A stretch of 64,000 nt of DNA, taken from NCBI RefSeq assembly GCF_023073335.1, contig NZ_JADPJG010000012.1, forward strand, positions 1-64,000, in the 5' to 3' direction. The DNA comes from Bradyrhizobium sp. 21 (GTDB taxonomy: Bacteria; Pseudomonadota; Alphaproteobacteria; Rhizobiales; Xanthobacteraceae). The notes beneath the pieces were generated by a model that ran no database searches, had not been told where the DNA came from, and worked only from the letters and a program-made list of their open reading frames with translations. The number at the start of each line of letters is the position of its first letter. Position 1 is the first letter of the stretch. The position numbers and the translations under genes were made by a program. Positions 36,688 through 45,068 of this stretch are shown here, in pieces.

Positions 36688-37923
36688 TCAGCAAGCGCCC
36701 CGCGTCAGCCGTCCCCGGTTGAGGATGGTCTTCGGATCGAAACTGGCGCGCACCCGCTCGCTCAACGCGGCAATGCCAGGCGCCTGCGGATGGAACACGT
36801 CGACACCGCGCCTGACGTCGTCAGCGGCCCGGATCAGCATGGCATGCCCGCCGACGGCGTTCGCGCGCTGACGCACGGAAGGCGCATGCGCGTCCGGCTT
36901 CGGTGGCAACGCCGCCCAGATCAGTCCGCCGCCCCAATCGTAGATCACGTCGCCGCCGGTCTCGCGCGTCAGTTGAGTCCCGAGCGCCGCGCCCGACGCC
37001 GGCGGACAGACGATTCGCCAGACTGGCCAGGCCCCCAGCGCGCCGCCAGCCGCGAACGGCAGCACGTCGCGGATCGCGGCCCAGAGCGCCGCGGACGCGA
37101 TGTCCTCGACCAGGGTCGCGGTTCCGAACGGGACCAGCAATTCGCGCAGCGAGCCGGCACGGTGGGCGACTGAGGCGGTAATGCCTTCGAGCCGCAGCAC
37201 TGTCAGCGCCTCGCCCTGGCCCGCGATATCGCCAAGCCCTTCGGTTCTGGTCCGGAACGCCGATTTGGGCAGGTGCGCGGCCCCGGAGACATCGAAGGGC
37301 GAGCCCAGCGCCGCAATCATCGCCTTGTTGGCGGCGGCATCGTCGAGCCCGCGCAGCAGCAGCGTCCGCTCGGCCTCCGGCTTCGGCATCACCTTCAGCG
37401 TGACCTCGGTCATCACCGACAATGTGCCCCAGGACCCCGCCAGCAGCTTGCAGAGGTCGTAGCCGGTGACGTTCTTCACGACCTTGCCGCCGGTCTTGAA
37501 GCTGTCGCCGAAACCGGAGACGGCATGTGCGCCAAGCAGATGGTCGCGCGCACCGCCCGCCTTGATCCGGCGCGGACCGGCGAGCCCGGCCGCGATCATG
37601 CCGCCGATGGTGCCTGATACCGGCGTGCCGAGCAGCGGTGCGGTGTTCATCGGCTCGAAGGCGAATTGCTGGTTCTTGGCATCGATCAGCGACAGCACGT
37701 CGGCGAGCGGCGCGCCGGCCTGGAGCGTGATGATCAGCTCATTGGGTTCGTAGGCGGTGACCGCATTCAGCGCGGAAACGTCGAGCACGGCGTTGGTCGC
37801 CATCGCATGGCCGATGCCGCGCTTGGAACCATGACCGATGATCTCGAGCGGCTGCTCATTGGCAATCGCCGTGCGCACCACCTCTTCGACGTCTTTGGCG
37901 TCTCTGACCTTGAGCGTATCCAC
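36688..37923 (-). CDS. glcE: Glycolate oxidase FAD-binding subunit
   Basis: The 411-residue GlcE has the PCMH-type FAD-binding pattern: EIIGHGSKRGIGHA, GAPLADVLSLIDAKNQQFAFEPMN, LGTPVSGTIGGMIAAGLAGPRRIKAGGARDHLLGAHAVSGFG (key positions) and KNVTGYDLCKLLAGSWGTL. It is a subunit of glycolate oxidase, encoded immediately upstream of glcF. glcD is about 1.8 kb upstream rather than adjacent, separated by an acyltransferase and a broken gene. Confidence 0.95.
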   Translation of the reverse strand: MDTLKVRDAKDVEEVVRTAIANEQPLEIIGHGSKRGIGHAMATNAVLDVSALNAVTAYEPNELIITLQAGAPLADVLSLIDAKNQQFAFEPMNTAPLLGTPVSGTIGGMIAAGLAGPRRIKAGGARDHLLGAHAVSGFGDSFKTGGKVVKNVTGYDLCKLLAGSWGTLSVMTEVTLKVMPKPEAERTLLLRGLDDAAANKAMIAALGSPFDVSGAAHLPKSAFRTRTEGLGDIAGQGEALTVLRLEGITASVAHRAGSLRELLVPFGTATLVEDIASAALWAAIRDVLPFAAGGALGAWPVWRIVCPPASGAALGTQLTRETGGDVIYDWGGGLIWAALPPKPDAHAPSVRQRANAVGGHAMLIRAADDVRRGVDVFHPQAPGIAALSERVRASFDPKTILNRGRLTRGAC

Positions 37924-38145
37924 AGGAAAAGCCGGTAGCGAAATTCGCCGCGAAAATCAAATGCGGCGTGATGCTGGCTACCATTGCCGGCGCGATCGGA
38001 TTCACCGCGGGCCACGGCGACGCTTCGATCAGGATCGAAGCGTTCACGACATCGACACTTCGATCACCGGCGAACCAAAGCCGGCTGGCCATCGCTACAA
38101 GTCTGCTCCGATCGCGATCGAGACCAGCCGATGGAGACGGACATC

Positions 38146-38480
38146 ATGGACCACTATGCCGCGCAAAAATCTCTGAGCGCCGCCGTCGACGGCGGCGGCC
38201 TGCTCGTGGTCGCACAATGGGAGGCCAAGCCCGGCGAGGCCGACAAGATCGCCGCCATCCTCGACCGCTTCCTGCGGAGGCGCAGCGTGAGGACGGGGTC
38301 AAGCTGTTCCTGATCTCGCGGGCTAAGGACAATCGGGCCCAGTTCCTGTTCTACGAATTGTTCCGCGACGAGGCGGCGTTCAAGGCACATCAGGAGAGCG
38401 CGCACTTCAAGACCTACATCGCCGGCGAAGCGCTGCCGCTGTTGGCAAAGCGCGAGCGGGCGCAGTACGGGCTGCTGTAA
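38146..38480 (+). pseudogene. Frameshifted antibiotic-biosynthesis-monooxygenase (ABM)-like gene
   Basis: The first frame reads GLLVVAQWEAKPGEADKIAAILDRFL. At about 38274 the homologous reading continues in another frame with PEAQREDGVKLFLISR, then FLFYELFRDEAAFKAHQ and HFKTYIAGEALPLLAKRER. Together these give one small ferredoxin-like ABM/YgiN-type protein of about 110 residues. Adding one C in CTGCGGAGG restores the frame, so a 1-base deletion or sequencing error is likely. The ATG at 38146 has GGAG upstream. It lies opposite to the glc genes. Confidence 0.8.
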
Positions 38481-38524
38481 TAGCCTGCTTGCACGCCGCG
38501 GCTCAGACGGGCCGCGGCGTACCG

Positions 38525-39688
38525 TTAGATGATCGCGCGCAGCGGTGATTTGCGCAGGATCAACGCCGAGACGGCTAGGCTGCCGATCGCGGCCAGCATC
38601 GTCAGCAGGAGCGCCTTCGTGAGTGCGAACAGCGGCAGCGCGTGCAAGAGGAGCGCGAAGCCGATCAGGATCGGCGGGTGAATCAGATAGACGCCGAAGG
38701 CGTTGTCAGAGAGCCATTTGGCGACCGGACCCTGCGCATCGAAATGGCGACGGTAGACGGCCAGCATGAGGAGGCCCATGCCGACGCAGACCAGCGCCTC
38801 CCACAGGCATTTCCCGGCACTGACGAGGTTGAAGCCGCCTGCATAGAGCGCCGTATCGCCGTGCAGGCCGCCACCGAACAGCACAAGTGCTGCAAACAGC
38901 GGCGCAGAGAGGGACAACGCGAGCAGTCCCCAGCGAATGCAGGAGCGTTCGGCAACCCCAAGCATCCAATTGCCGCGATAGCCGAAGCTGCCAGCTGCGA
39001 ACATATGAAGATATTGAGGGATGTCGCCAGGGTGAACGTTGAGCACGGAGGCATCGGCGGGGATCGCAATGCGGACGGCAAACGTGCTCGCCGCCATGGC
39101 CGCAACGAACGGGACAATCCCCGTGGCGCGCAGCGCGACCTGGGGCTCCCGCCATCCGGTCCGGCGGATCAGGCCATAGAGGAGCGAGACCAGCAGCAGC
39201 ACCGCGCAGAACCACATCGGCCCCGTCTCGGAGAGCCATTCGCCGTCTTTCAGATGGGTCAGCCATTGATGGCCGAAACCGCCCTTGCCCCATGTCCAAG
39301 ACAGAAAATACTGCGTCAGCGGACCGATCACCAACATGTAGAGCAAGGTCGGCAGACCGAGCCTAAGCAGCCGATCACGCGCAAATCTCGAAAGTCCTTT
39401 CCGATCGAAGGCGCCGGCGGCGAAATAACCGGCGATGAAAAATAGCGCCGCCATGAAGAAGGCCTGAAGAAAGCTCTGGTAGACGCCGAGGAACAAGGCC
39501 GTGCCAAAGCCGGTCTCCTGCCTGTCGACATAGTACCAATTGCCGAATGGGCTGTAGGTGTCGGCCGCGTGCATACTCAGCACGAGAATGATCATCGACC
39601 AGCGGATGTTGTCGATGAACAACAGGCGCGACTTCACCTGCGTCCTAGCCGGTGCTTCCTCCGTGACACTGATCAGAACGTCCGCCAT
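38525..39688 (-). CDS. Acyltransferase 3 family membrane protein
   Basis: The 387-residue protein has about ten membrane spans and the acyltransferase-3 (OafA/OpgC-like) pattern: RLLFIDNIRWSMIILVLSMHAADTYSP, FIAGYFAAGAFDRKGLSRFARDRLLRLGLP (key positions) and the C-terminal LSDNAFGVYLIHPPILI. Such enzymes transfer acyl groups to extracytoplasmic sugars. The ATG at 39688 lies 26 bases after the glcD stop, so it may be co-transcribed with glcD although no metabolic link is obvious. Confidence 0.88.
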   Translation of the reverse strand: MADVLISVTEEAPARTQVKSRLLFIDNIRWSMIILVLSMHAADTYSPFGNWYYVDRQETGFGTALFLGVYQSFLQAFFMAALFFIAGYFAAGAFDRKGLSRFARDRLLRLGLPTLLYMLVIGPLTQYFLSWTWGKGGFGHQWLTHLKDGEWLSETGPMWFCAVLLLVSLLYGLIRRTGWREPQVALRATGIVPFVAAMAASTFAVRIAIPADASVLNVHPGDIPQYLHMFAAGSFGYRGNWMLGVAERSCIRWGLLALSLSAPLFAALVLFGGGLHGDTALYAGGFNLVSAGKCLWEALVCVGMGLLMLAVYRRHFDAQGPVAKWLSDNAFGVYLIHPPILIGFALLLHALPLFALTKALLLTMLAAIGSLAVSALILRKSPLRAII

Positions 39689-39714
39689 GTCGTAGCCAGA
39701 TCGGATATCCCGCG

Positions 39715-41208
39715 TCAGAACCGCGGAATATCGGGAAACGCCAGCTTGCCTGCATGGACATGCATGCGACCGAGCTCGGCGCAGCGGTGCAGGGTCGGAA
39801 ACACCTTTCCGGGATTGAGCAGGCCTTGCGCGTCGAAGGCGCATTTCAGGCGCTGCTGCTGGTTGAGGTCGATCTCCGAAAACATCTCCGGCATCAGATC
39901 GCGCTTCTCGATGCCGACGCCGTGCTCACCGGTGAGCACGCCGCCGAACTCGACGCAGGCGCGCAAAATGTCGGCGCCGAAGGCTTCGGCGCGCTCGATC
40001 TCGCCGGGCTTGTTGGCATCGTAAAGGATCAGGGGATGCAGATTGCCGTCGCCGGCATGGAACACGTTGGCGCAGCCGAGCTGGTATTTTTCCGAGAGCT
40101 CGCGGATGCGCGCCAGCGCCTTCGGCAGCGCGCCGCGCGGAATCGTGCCGTCCATGCAGAGATAGTCCGGCGAGATGCGGCCGACGGCGGGGAACGCAGC
40201 TTTCCGGCCGGCCCAGAACAGATTGCGCTCGGCCTCCGAAGTCGAGATCTGGCAGGTGGTCGAGCCGCAGGCGTTCGCGATTCCCTCGACGCGCGTGATC
40301 AGTTCGTCGACCTCGATCTTGGGACCATCGAGCTCGATGATGAGGAGCGCCTCGACATCGAGCGGATAACCGGCATGCACGAAGGCCTCCGCGGCGTGGA
40401 TCGCAGGCTTGTCCATCATCTCCATGCCGCCGGGAATGATGCCGGCGCCGATGATCCGCGCTACGCATTCGCCGGCCGCCTCGACTTGCGCGAAGCCGAC
40501 CATCAGTGCGCGTGCCGTCTCCGGCTTTTGCAGGATGCGCACCGTGATCTCGGTGATGACGCCGAGCAGTCCTTCCGAGCCGGTGATGACGCCCATGAGA
40601 TCGTAGCCGGCGTTCTCCGCCGACTTGCCGCCGATGCGCAAAATCTCGCCGCTCATCAGCACGATCTCGCAACCGAGCACATTGTTGGTGGTCATGCCGT
40701 ATTTCAGGCAGTGCACGCCGCCGGAATTTTCCGCGACATTGCCGCCGATCGAGCAGGCGATCTGCGAGGACGGATCGGGCGCGTAGTAGAACCCGGCATG
40801 TGCCACGGCCTGGCTGATCGCGAGGTTGGTGACGCCGGGTTCGGTGACGACGGCGCGATTGTCGAAATCGATCTCGCGGATGCGCTTGAACTTGCCGAGG
40901 CCCAGGAGCACGCCGTCTTCCAGCGGCAGCGCGCCGCCGGACAGCGAGGTGCCGGAGCCGCGCGGCACCACCTTGATGCCCTGCTCTGCACAATATTTCA
41001 GGACGAGCGAAACCTGCTCGGTCGTATCGGGCAGCACCACGACCATCGGCGGCTGCCGATAGGCCGTCAGCCCGTCGGATTCATAGGCCCGCATCTCGGC
41101 AGGCGTATCGATCACGCCTTCGCCCGGAACGATTGCGCGCAATGCAGCCACGATCTCAGCGCGGCGCGCGAGTACGGCCTGGTCGCTCGCAGGCATCATG
41201 ATGGCCAT
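39715..41208 (-). CDS. glcD: Glycolate oxidase FAD-linked subunit
   Basis: The 497-residue GlcD belongs to the FAD-linked oxidase family: VVVLPDTTEQVSLVLKYC, VVPRGSGTSLSGGALP, SIGGNVAENSGGVHCLKYG, GSEGLLGVITEITVRIL and the C-terminal HAGDGNLHPLI and LTGEHGVGIEKRDLM. It is the catalytic subunit converting glycolate (and D-lactate) to the oxo-acid. The ATG at 41208 with AAGGA upstream is used; a longer frame runs through the divergent cytochrome promoter and is rejected. Confidence 0.95.
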   Translation of the reverse strand: MAIMMPASDQAVLARRAEIVAALRAIVPGEGVIDTPAEMRAYESDGLTAYRQPPMVVVLPDTTEQVSLVLKYCAEQGIKVVPRGSGTSLSGGALPLEDGVLLGLGKFKRIREIDFDNRAVVTEPGVTNLAISQAVAHAGFYYAPDPSSQIACSIGGNVAENSGGVHCLKYGMTTNNVLGCEIVLMSGEILRIGGKSAENAGYDLMGVITGSEGLLGVITEITVRILQKPETARALMVGFAQVEAAGECVARIIGAGIIPGGMEMMDKPAIHAAEAFVHAGYPLDVEALLIIELDGPKIEVDELITRVEGIANACGSTTCQISTSEAERNLFWAGRKAAFPAVGRISPDYLCMDGTIPRGALPKALARIRELSEKYQLGCANVFHAGDGNLHPLILYDANKPGEIERAEAFGADILRACVEFGGVLTGEHGVGIEKRDLMPEMFSEIDLNQQQRLKCAFDAQGLLNPGKVFPTLHRCAELGRMHVHAGKLAFPDIPRF

Positions 41209-41469
41209 ATCAAATCCTTCATGGCATATCCGTCCGGCTGACGCCGCGCGGTCGATTTGTGGCGGCAAATCAACCACGTCCGCGCTGGTTTGGGTAGGCC
41301 GTCCGAAAGTCGGAGCACGATCTTGCGCAAGTTCGCTCTGGGACAAGTCGGAAATCGTGAAACCTGTCATGGTTTCGTGGCTTGTCCAAGCCGAGCAGGC
41401 CTGCCAAAACGAGCAGGCCCGATGATCGCCGACCATGAGACCCACCAGGGAAGAGACGAAGAGCACCCG

Positions 41470-41865
41470 ATGAAAAAACTGACTTTTGGCGCACTGATGA
41501 TCCTCACCGTGACTGCCACGGCCACCTCCGCGATGGCGCAGGATGCCGCGGCCGGCAAGTCGTCCTTCAACAAATGCCTGGCCTGCCACGCGATCGGCGA
41601 AGGCGCCAAGAACAAGGTCGGCCCCGAGCTCAACGGCCTCGACGGCCGCAAGTCGGGCACCGCGCCGGACTACAATTATTCGGATGCGAACAAGAATTCC
41701 GGCATCACCTGGAACGAGGCGCAGTTCAAGGAATACATCAAGGACCCCAAGGCCAAGATCCCCGGTACCAAGATGGCGTTCGCCGGCATCAAGAACGAGA
41801 CCGAGATCAACAATCTCTGGACCTACGTCTCGCAGTTCGACAAGGACGGGAAGATCAAGCAGTAA
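41470..41865 (+). CDS. cycA: Class I cytochrome c (c550/c2 type)
   Basis: The 131-residue periplasmic cytochrome has a cleaved signal ending MAQ, the heme motif C36-L-A-C39-H40 and an axial Met near 102 (GTKMAF). It has the long-insert c2 pattern NKVGPELNGLDGRKSGTAPDYNYSDANKNSGITW. It shuttles electrons in the periplasm. The symbol rests on resemblance to B. japonicum cytochrome c550 (CycA) and on similar neighbours, both from memory. It is divergent from glcD. Confidence 0.85.
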   Translation: MKKLTFGALMILTVTATATSAMAQDAAAGKSSFNKCLACHAIGEGAKNKVGPELNGLDGRKSGTAPDYNYSDANKNSGITWNEAQFKEYIKDPKAKIPGTKMAFAGIKNETEINNLWTYVSQFDKDGKIKQ

Positions 41866-41891
41866 GCGCAGGACGGCGGTCGCCAAAGCTT

Positions 41892-41914
41892 CGGTTCTGA
41901 TTGAATCAGAACCG
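41892..41914. repeat. Perfect 23-base palindrome after cytochrome gene
   Basis: CGGTTCTGATT - G - AATCAGAACCG, located 26 bases after the cytochrome stop. It lacks a T run and looks like a dispersed element that may act as a transcript end. Confidence 0.7.
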
Positions 41915-41929
41915 TAGCTCTGGCTTCTT

Positions 41930-41984
41930 GTTTTGACGCGTTTTCTTCACGCGAACCGGTATCCACTTCGCTCGAAAACGCTCT
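41930..41984. repeat. Dispersed alphaproteobacterial repeat
   Basis: GACGCGTTTTCTTCACGCGAA and CCACTTCGCTCGAAAACGCTC form a familiar intergenic repeat with GCGTTTTC/GAAAACGC arms, ending at the stop of the next gene. Confidence 0.75.
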
Positions 41985-43053
41985 AATTGGCGACCGCCTG
42001 CATGGGAGCGATCCTCCCGATCATCGCCTCGATCTCCGTCTTCACGAGATCCGGCACCGCGTTCTGCACCATGTGGCCGAGATCAGACAGCACGATCAGC
42101 TTCGCATTCGGTACAGTGGCGGCGAACGGGCGGGCGTGGATGTCGGTCTTCACGGTCTTGTCGGGCTCGCCGGCGATGATCGTGACCGGCGCCGATATCT
42201 CGCCATAGCGCGCAACTTGCGCGGCGACCGCTTGCTTCAGCGTCACCAGATCATAGGCATTGGCGATGAACTCGCGCGGGCGCAGCAGCAGCGGCGTCGC
42301 GGAGTCCCGCACGAAACCATCGGGCATCATTTGCGGCAGAAAGACGTTGCGTGCGCCGGGCTCGCTGAGGAAATAGCCGAGCGGCAGGGTTATGGTGTAG
42401 GCCAGCAGCGGGCCGATCACGGGCGTTGCGATGATCTCGTTGTAGCGGCCGACGCCGCCGCGCCAGGGATGAGTGACGGGCGCGAGCATCACAAGGCCCG
42501 CGACGCGGCCGGGATGATCGAGCGCCAACCGCGCGCCGAGCGCGCCGCTCCAGGAATGCACGACAAAGACCGCGCGATCGATCCCGAGCTTGCCGAGCGC
42601 CTCATCGATCATCCGCGCCTGGACCTCCGGCGTCGAATCCTGCCGGCGCGCCCGCGTGCTCCAGCCATGACCGGGACGGTCGATCAGGATGACGCGGTGG
42701 TCTTTGGCCAGGAGGTCGCCGAGCGGACGCCGCATCGCTTCGAGGTTGGAACTCGCGCCGTGCAGCATCACGATCGGCAGGCCCGAATCGCGCGGGCCGA
42801 TATCGACGACGTGCAGCACGGCGCCTTCGACCTCGACCATGCGGCCCTGAGGTGGAAAGGCGCGTTGGACGGCGAGGATTCCGGCCTGCGTGACCAGCGC
42901 CAGCAGAACCAGCGCGGTCACGACTGACATCACGATCATGGAGAGAATCCGGGCGATCCTGGGCACAGGGCAGTTACGAGGCTTGCGGGCGGCAGTTTCG
43001 CCCGGTGAGACCCCGCGCTCCACCTGAAATGCCGGGGCTGTGGATATGTGCAT
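41983..43053 (-). CDS. Alpha/beta hydrolase with N-terminal membrane anchor
   Basis: The 356-residue protein has a hydrophobic anchor at about residues 36-62, then an alpha/beta hydrolase fold: VMLHGASSNLEAM, LIDRPGHGWS, a nucleophile elbow VVHSWSGALG, an acid region AGEPDKTV and a His in LGHMVQN. The elbow S-x-S-x-G is a normal variant. It resembles epoxide-hydrolase/haloperoxidase-like esterases; the substrate is unknown. The first ~20 residues are charged and the true start may be the Met near residue 39. Confidence 0.85.
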   Translation of the reverse strand: MHISTAPAFQVERGVSPGETAARKPRNCPVPRIARILSMIVMSVVTALVLLALVTQAGILAVQRAFPPQGRMVEVEGAVLHVVDIGPRDSGLPIVMLHGASSNLEAMRRPLGDLLAKDHRVILIDRPGHGWSTRARRQDSTPEVQARMIDEALGKLGIDRAVFVVHSWSGALGARLALDHPGRVAGLVMLAPVTHPWRGGVGRYNEIIATPVIGPLLAYTITLPLGYFLSEPGARNVFLPQMMPDGFVRDSATPLLLRPREFIANAYDLVTLKQAVAAQVARYGEISAPVTIIAGEPDKTVKTDIHARPFAATVPNAKLIVLSDLGHMVQNAVPDLVKTEIEAMIGRIAPMQAVAN

Positions 43054-43264
43054 AATTCCGGCAGGGAAAAGGCAACGAAATCAATGACGCCCCCCTCAGC
43101 GCGCAAGCCCCGGACCAGCTTCATGCAGTCGTCATCGCGGCTTCCATATAATCGCCACGGTCGGTTCCGCCATTTAGACGCGGGTGGGCGCCGATCCTGC
43201 TCGCAACCCCCGGGGATGCGGGAAAGGCCGGCAGGATTGTCCTGATTTGAACCGGAGAATGTCG

Positions 43265-43447
43265 ATGAGCCTCAGATCCAACGACACTGCGATCGACGAG
43301 ATCGTGGCAAGCTGCAACGGCGACCTGCGCGGTGCCGTTCGCGCGCTGCTGCTGATCAACGAGCACCTCGAGACGGAGCTTGCAAAGGCTTACGCCGCAG
43401 CGGTCGATCGCGGCCTCGCGGAGCGCGACGGCAGCGTTTTGCACTAG
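43265..43447 (+). CDS. Small conserved protein (60 residues)
   Basis: The protein reads MSLRSNDTAIDEIVASCNGD, then LRGAVRALLLINEHLETELAK and a short tail. It is predicted to be two amphipathic helices. The ATG at 43265 sits 7 bases after GGAG; a Met two codons earlier is less well placed. I recall similar small hypothetical proteins in bradyrhizobia. Function unknown. Confidence 0.75.
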   Translation: MSLRSNDTAIDEIVASCNGDLRGAVRALLLINEHLETELAKAYAAAVDRGLAERDGSVLH

Positions 43448-43463
43448 GTCGCTATCGACCTAG
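43444..43463. terminator. Hairpin spanning two convergent stop codons
   Basis: CTAGGTCG - CTAT - CGACCTAG is an 8-base perfect stem whose arms contain the TAG of the plus-strand small gene and the TAG of the minus-strand gene. No T run follows, so terminator activity is uncertain. Confidence 0.45.
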
Positions 43464-43720
43464 TTCGTGCGGTCCTCGTCCTTTTGCTCGTCAGGCGTGA
43501 GCGCCGGACAGGCGCGAATCGTCGAACGGGCAAGCCTGGCATCGGCCCTGGACTTGTAAGGACCGTCGCCGAACCAGACGTCACCGATGATCACGGGATT
43601 GCTGGTGATGATGTTGCATTTTCCGGTGGCGCGGTTGCCGACCACCCAGAACAGCCCGTCGGCGAGGCTGACCGTTCCCGACGCGAGCAGCAATACACCT
43701 GCAAAGATCAAACGCTTCAT
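43460..43720 (-). CDS. Small secreted protein
   Basis: The 86-residue protein has a signal peptide (MKRLIFAGVLLLASGTVSLAD). The mature region is short: GLFWVVGNRATGKCNIITSN, GDVWFGDGPYKSRADARLARSTI and a charged tail. Two Cys are present. The ATG at 43720 follows GGAG. It is a hypothetical of the type seen widely in bradyrhizobia; no function can be assigned. Confidence 0.8.
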   Translation of the reverse strand: MKRLIFAGVLLLASGTVSLADGLFWVVGNRATGKCNIITSNPVIIGDVWFGDGPYKSRADARLARSTIRACPALTPDEQKDEDRTN

Positions 43721-43843
43721 GGCTGTGCTCCTGCCAAGAAGGTAGGCCCGCGGCGGCGTCATCCATACCCTTGTAGCGCGGCGCTTGTCATCGTGGTTAA
43801 TCCGCCCGCGCCGCATTCGCTCGAGCAATGATCGACTTGTCCG

Positions 43844-44482
43844 CTAAATATCGCGGCCTTCGACCTTCTCGGTCAGCGCCTTGACCTGGTCGGGGATCTT
43901 CTCGAGATGCGGATTGACGGCGAGCGCCTTGCGGTAGGCCTCGAGGGCGCGCTTCTCGTCGCCAACCTCCTGCATGATCATGCCGAGGCCGGCGAGCGCG
44001 CCGAAATGACGGGGCTCGCGGATCAGCACCTCGCGGATGTCTGCAAGCGAGCGGCCGTAGTCGTTCTGCATGTAGTAGAGCGTCGCGCGCCGGTTCCAGG
44101 CCTCGATGTAATCGGGCCTGAGCTTGACGACCGAATCCAGCAGCTTGATCGCGACCTCGATCTTCTTGGCGTCGACCGCGGTCTTGGCCCGCGCCATCAG
44201 CAGCGCCGCGGTGTCGCTCGGGGTCTGGATCCAGATCGCCCAGATCCGCGCCTCGACATGCTTGGCGCTGGCCTCGTCGGGCGCAGCTTTCAGCGCGCCG
44301 AACAGAAAATCGAGATTCTTGGTGCGGTCGACCTTGGGCAGCTTGGCCGGCGCTTCCGGGAGCTTCTTCTGATTGCCGGGGGCAGCCGGCGGATCATTCT
44401 GCGCCAGTGCCGGAGCGAGGCCGGCGGTCGCGAGAACGAGGGCCAGACACAGGGTGCGCGCGAAAAGGAATCTCACTGCCAT
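43844..44482 (-). CDS. Secreted tetratricopeptide-repeat protein
   Basis: The 212-residue protein has a signal peptide ending PALAQ and a Pro/Lys-rich stretch. Helical TPR-like repeats follow, including AIKLLDSVVKLRPDYIEAWNRRATLYYMQNDYGRSLADIREVLIREPRHFGALAGLG (key positions) and KRALEAYRKALAVNP. It is likely a periplasmic protein-protein interaction scaffold. The ATG at 44482 is used; an upstream TTG is possible. It precedes a small spacer to rpmJ-encoded L36. Confidence 0.88.
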   Translation of the reverse strand: MAVRFLFARTLCLALVLATAGLAPALAQNDPPAAPGNQKKLPEAPAKLPKVDRTKNLDFLFGALKAAPDEASAKHVEARIWAIWIQTPSDTAALLMARAKTAVDAKKIEVAIKLLDSVVKLRPDYIEAWNRRATLYYMQNDYGRSLADIREVLIREPRHFGALAGLGMIMQEVGDEKRALEAYRKALAVNPHLEKIPDQVKALTEKVEGRDI

Positions 44483-44601
44483 GGTCGAAGTGTAAACGCG
44501 CAAAGCCGCCCTTGCATAGCAGGGGCGGCGTCAAACTCGTGTGAGACCGTGGTCTTGCGGGGCGCGCGTCGGGCGTCCGGCAGGGCAATCAGCCGCTTAG
44601 A

Positions 44602-44727
44602 TCAGCCTTGGCGAGCCTTGAAGCGGCGCTGCACCTTGTTGATCACATAGACCCGGCCCTTGCGGCGGACCAGGCGGTTGGCGCGATGGCGACCGCGCAG
44701 CGATTTCAGCGAGTTACGGACCTTCAT
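44602..44727 (-). CDS. rpmJ: 50S ribosomal protein L36, cysteine-free form
   Basis: The 41-residue basic protein ([20 protein letters not shown]...[16 protein letters not shown]) is the L36 form lacking the four zinc-binding Cys/His ligands, usual for alphaproteobacteria. It is part of the large ribosomal subunit. The ATG at 44727 has AGGA upstream. It is transcribed alone. Confidence 0.95.
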   Translation of the reverse strand: MKVRNSLKSLRGRHRANRLVRRKGRVYVINKVQRRFKARQG

Positions 44728-45068
44728 GGCAGAATCCTGAACGTTCGAAAGGCCGTGTCCGGCACTACCGTTTCGGCGCGCGCGAATGTGGCAAAATGAG
44801 ATTTTTCCCGCTGGCGGACCGACCGCCCGGGACGGGGCGGTTTCTAAGGCATGGTGGGAGGTGATGTCAATGTTAACTGGCCCGTTCCCAGCCAGCAAAT
44901 TCTCGAAAACAACCCCATGCAAAGTAGAAAGGACCGGTTCGGTCCAATCTATCCGGTTTCGGCCAACCGTCGCAAAGACTTTTGCGGGCTGCGACTTTGC
45001 CTCCGGCGACGCCTTGCCAATTTCGTTATATCATATAATCAATTCGGCAACCCGTCGGGAGGACACCC
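44728..45068. other. Divergent intergenic region rpmJ / amidohydrolase
   Basis: These 341 bases are AT-richer than the neighbours, with the rpmJ promoter on one side and a TTATAT-C-ATATAA dyad (45026-45038) near the amidohydrolase start. No RNA gene or protein frame is supported. Confidence 0.5.
45026..45038. promoter_or_regulatory. TTATAT-C-ATATAA palindrome upstream of amidohydrolase
   Basis: A perfect 13-base dyad lies 30 bases before the ATG, overlapping the likely -10 region. The form fits GntR-type operators, but no regulator is adjacent. Confidence 0.4.
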
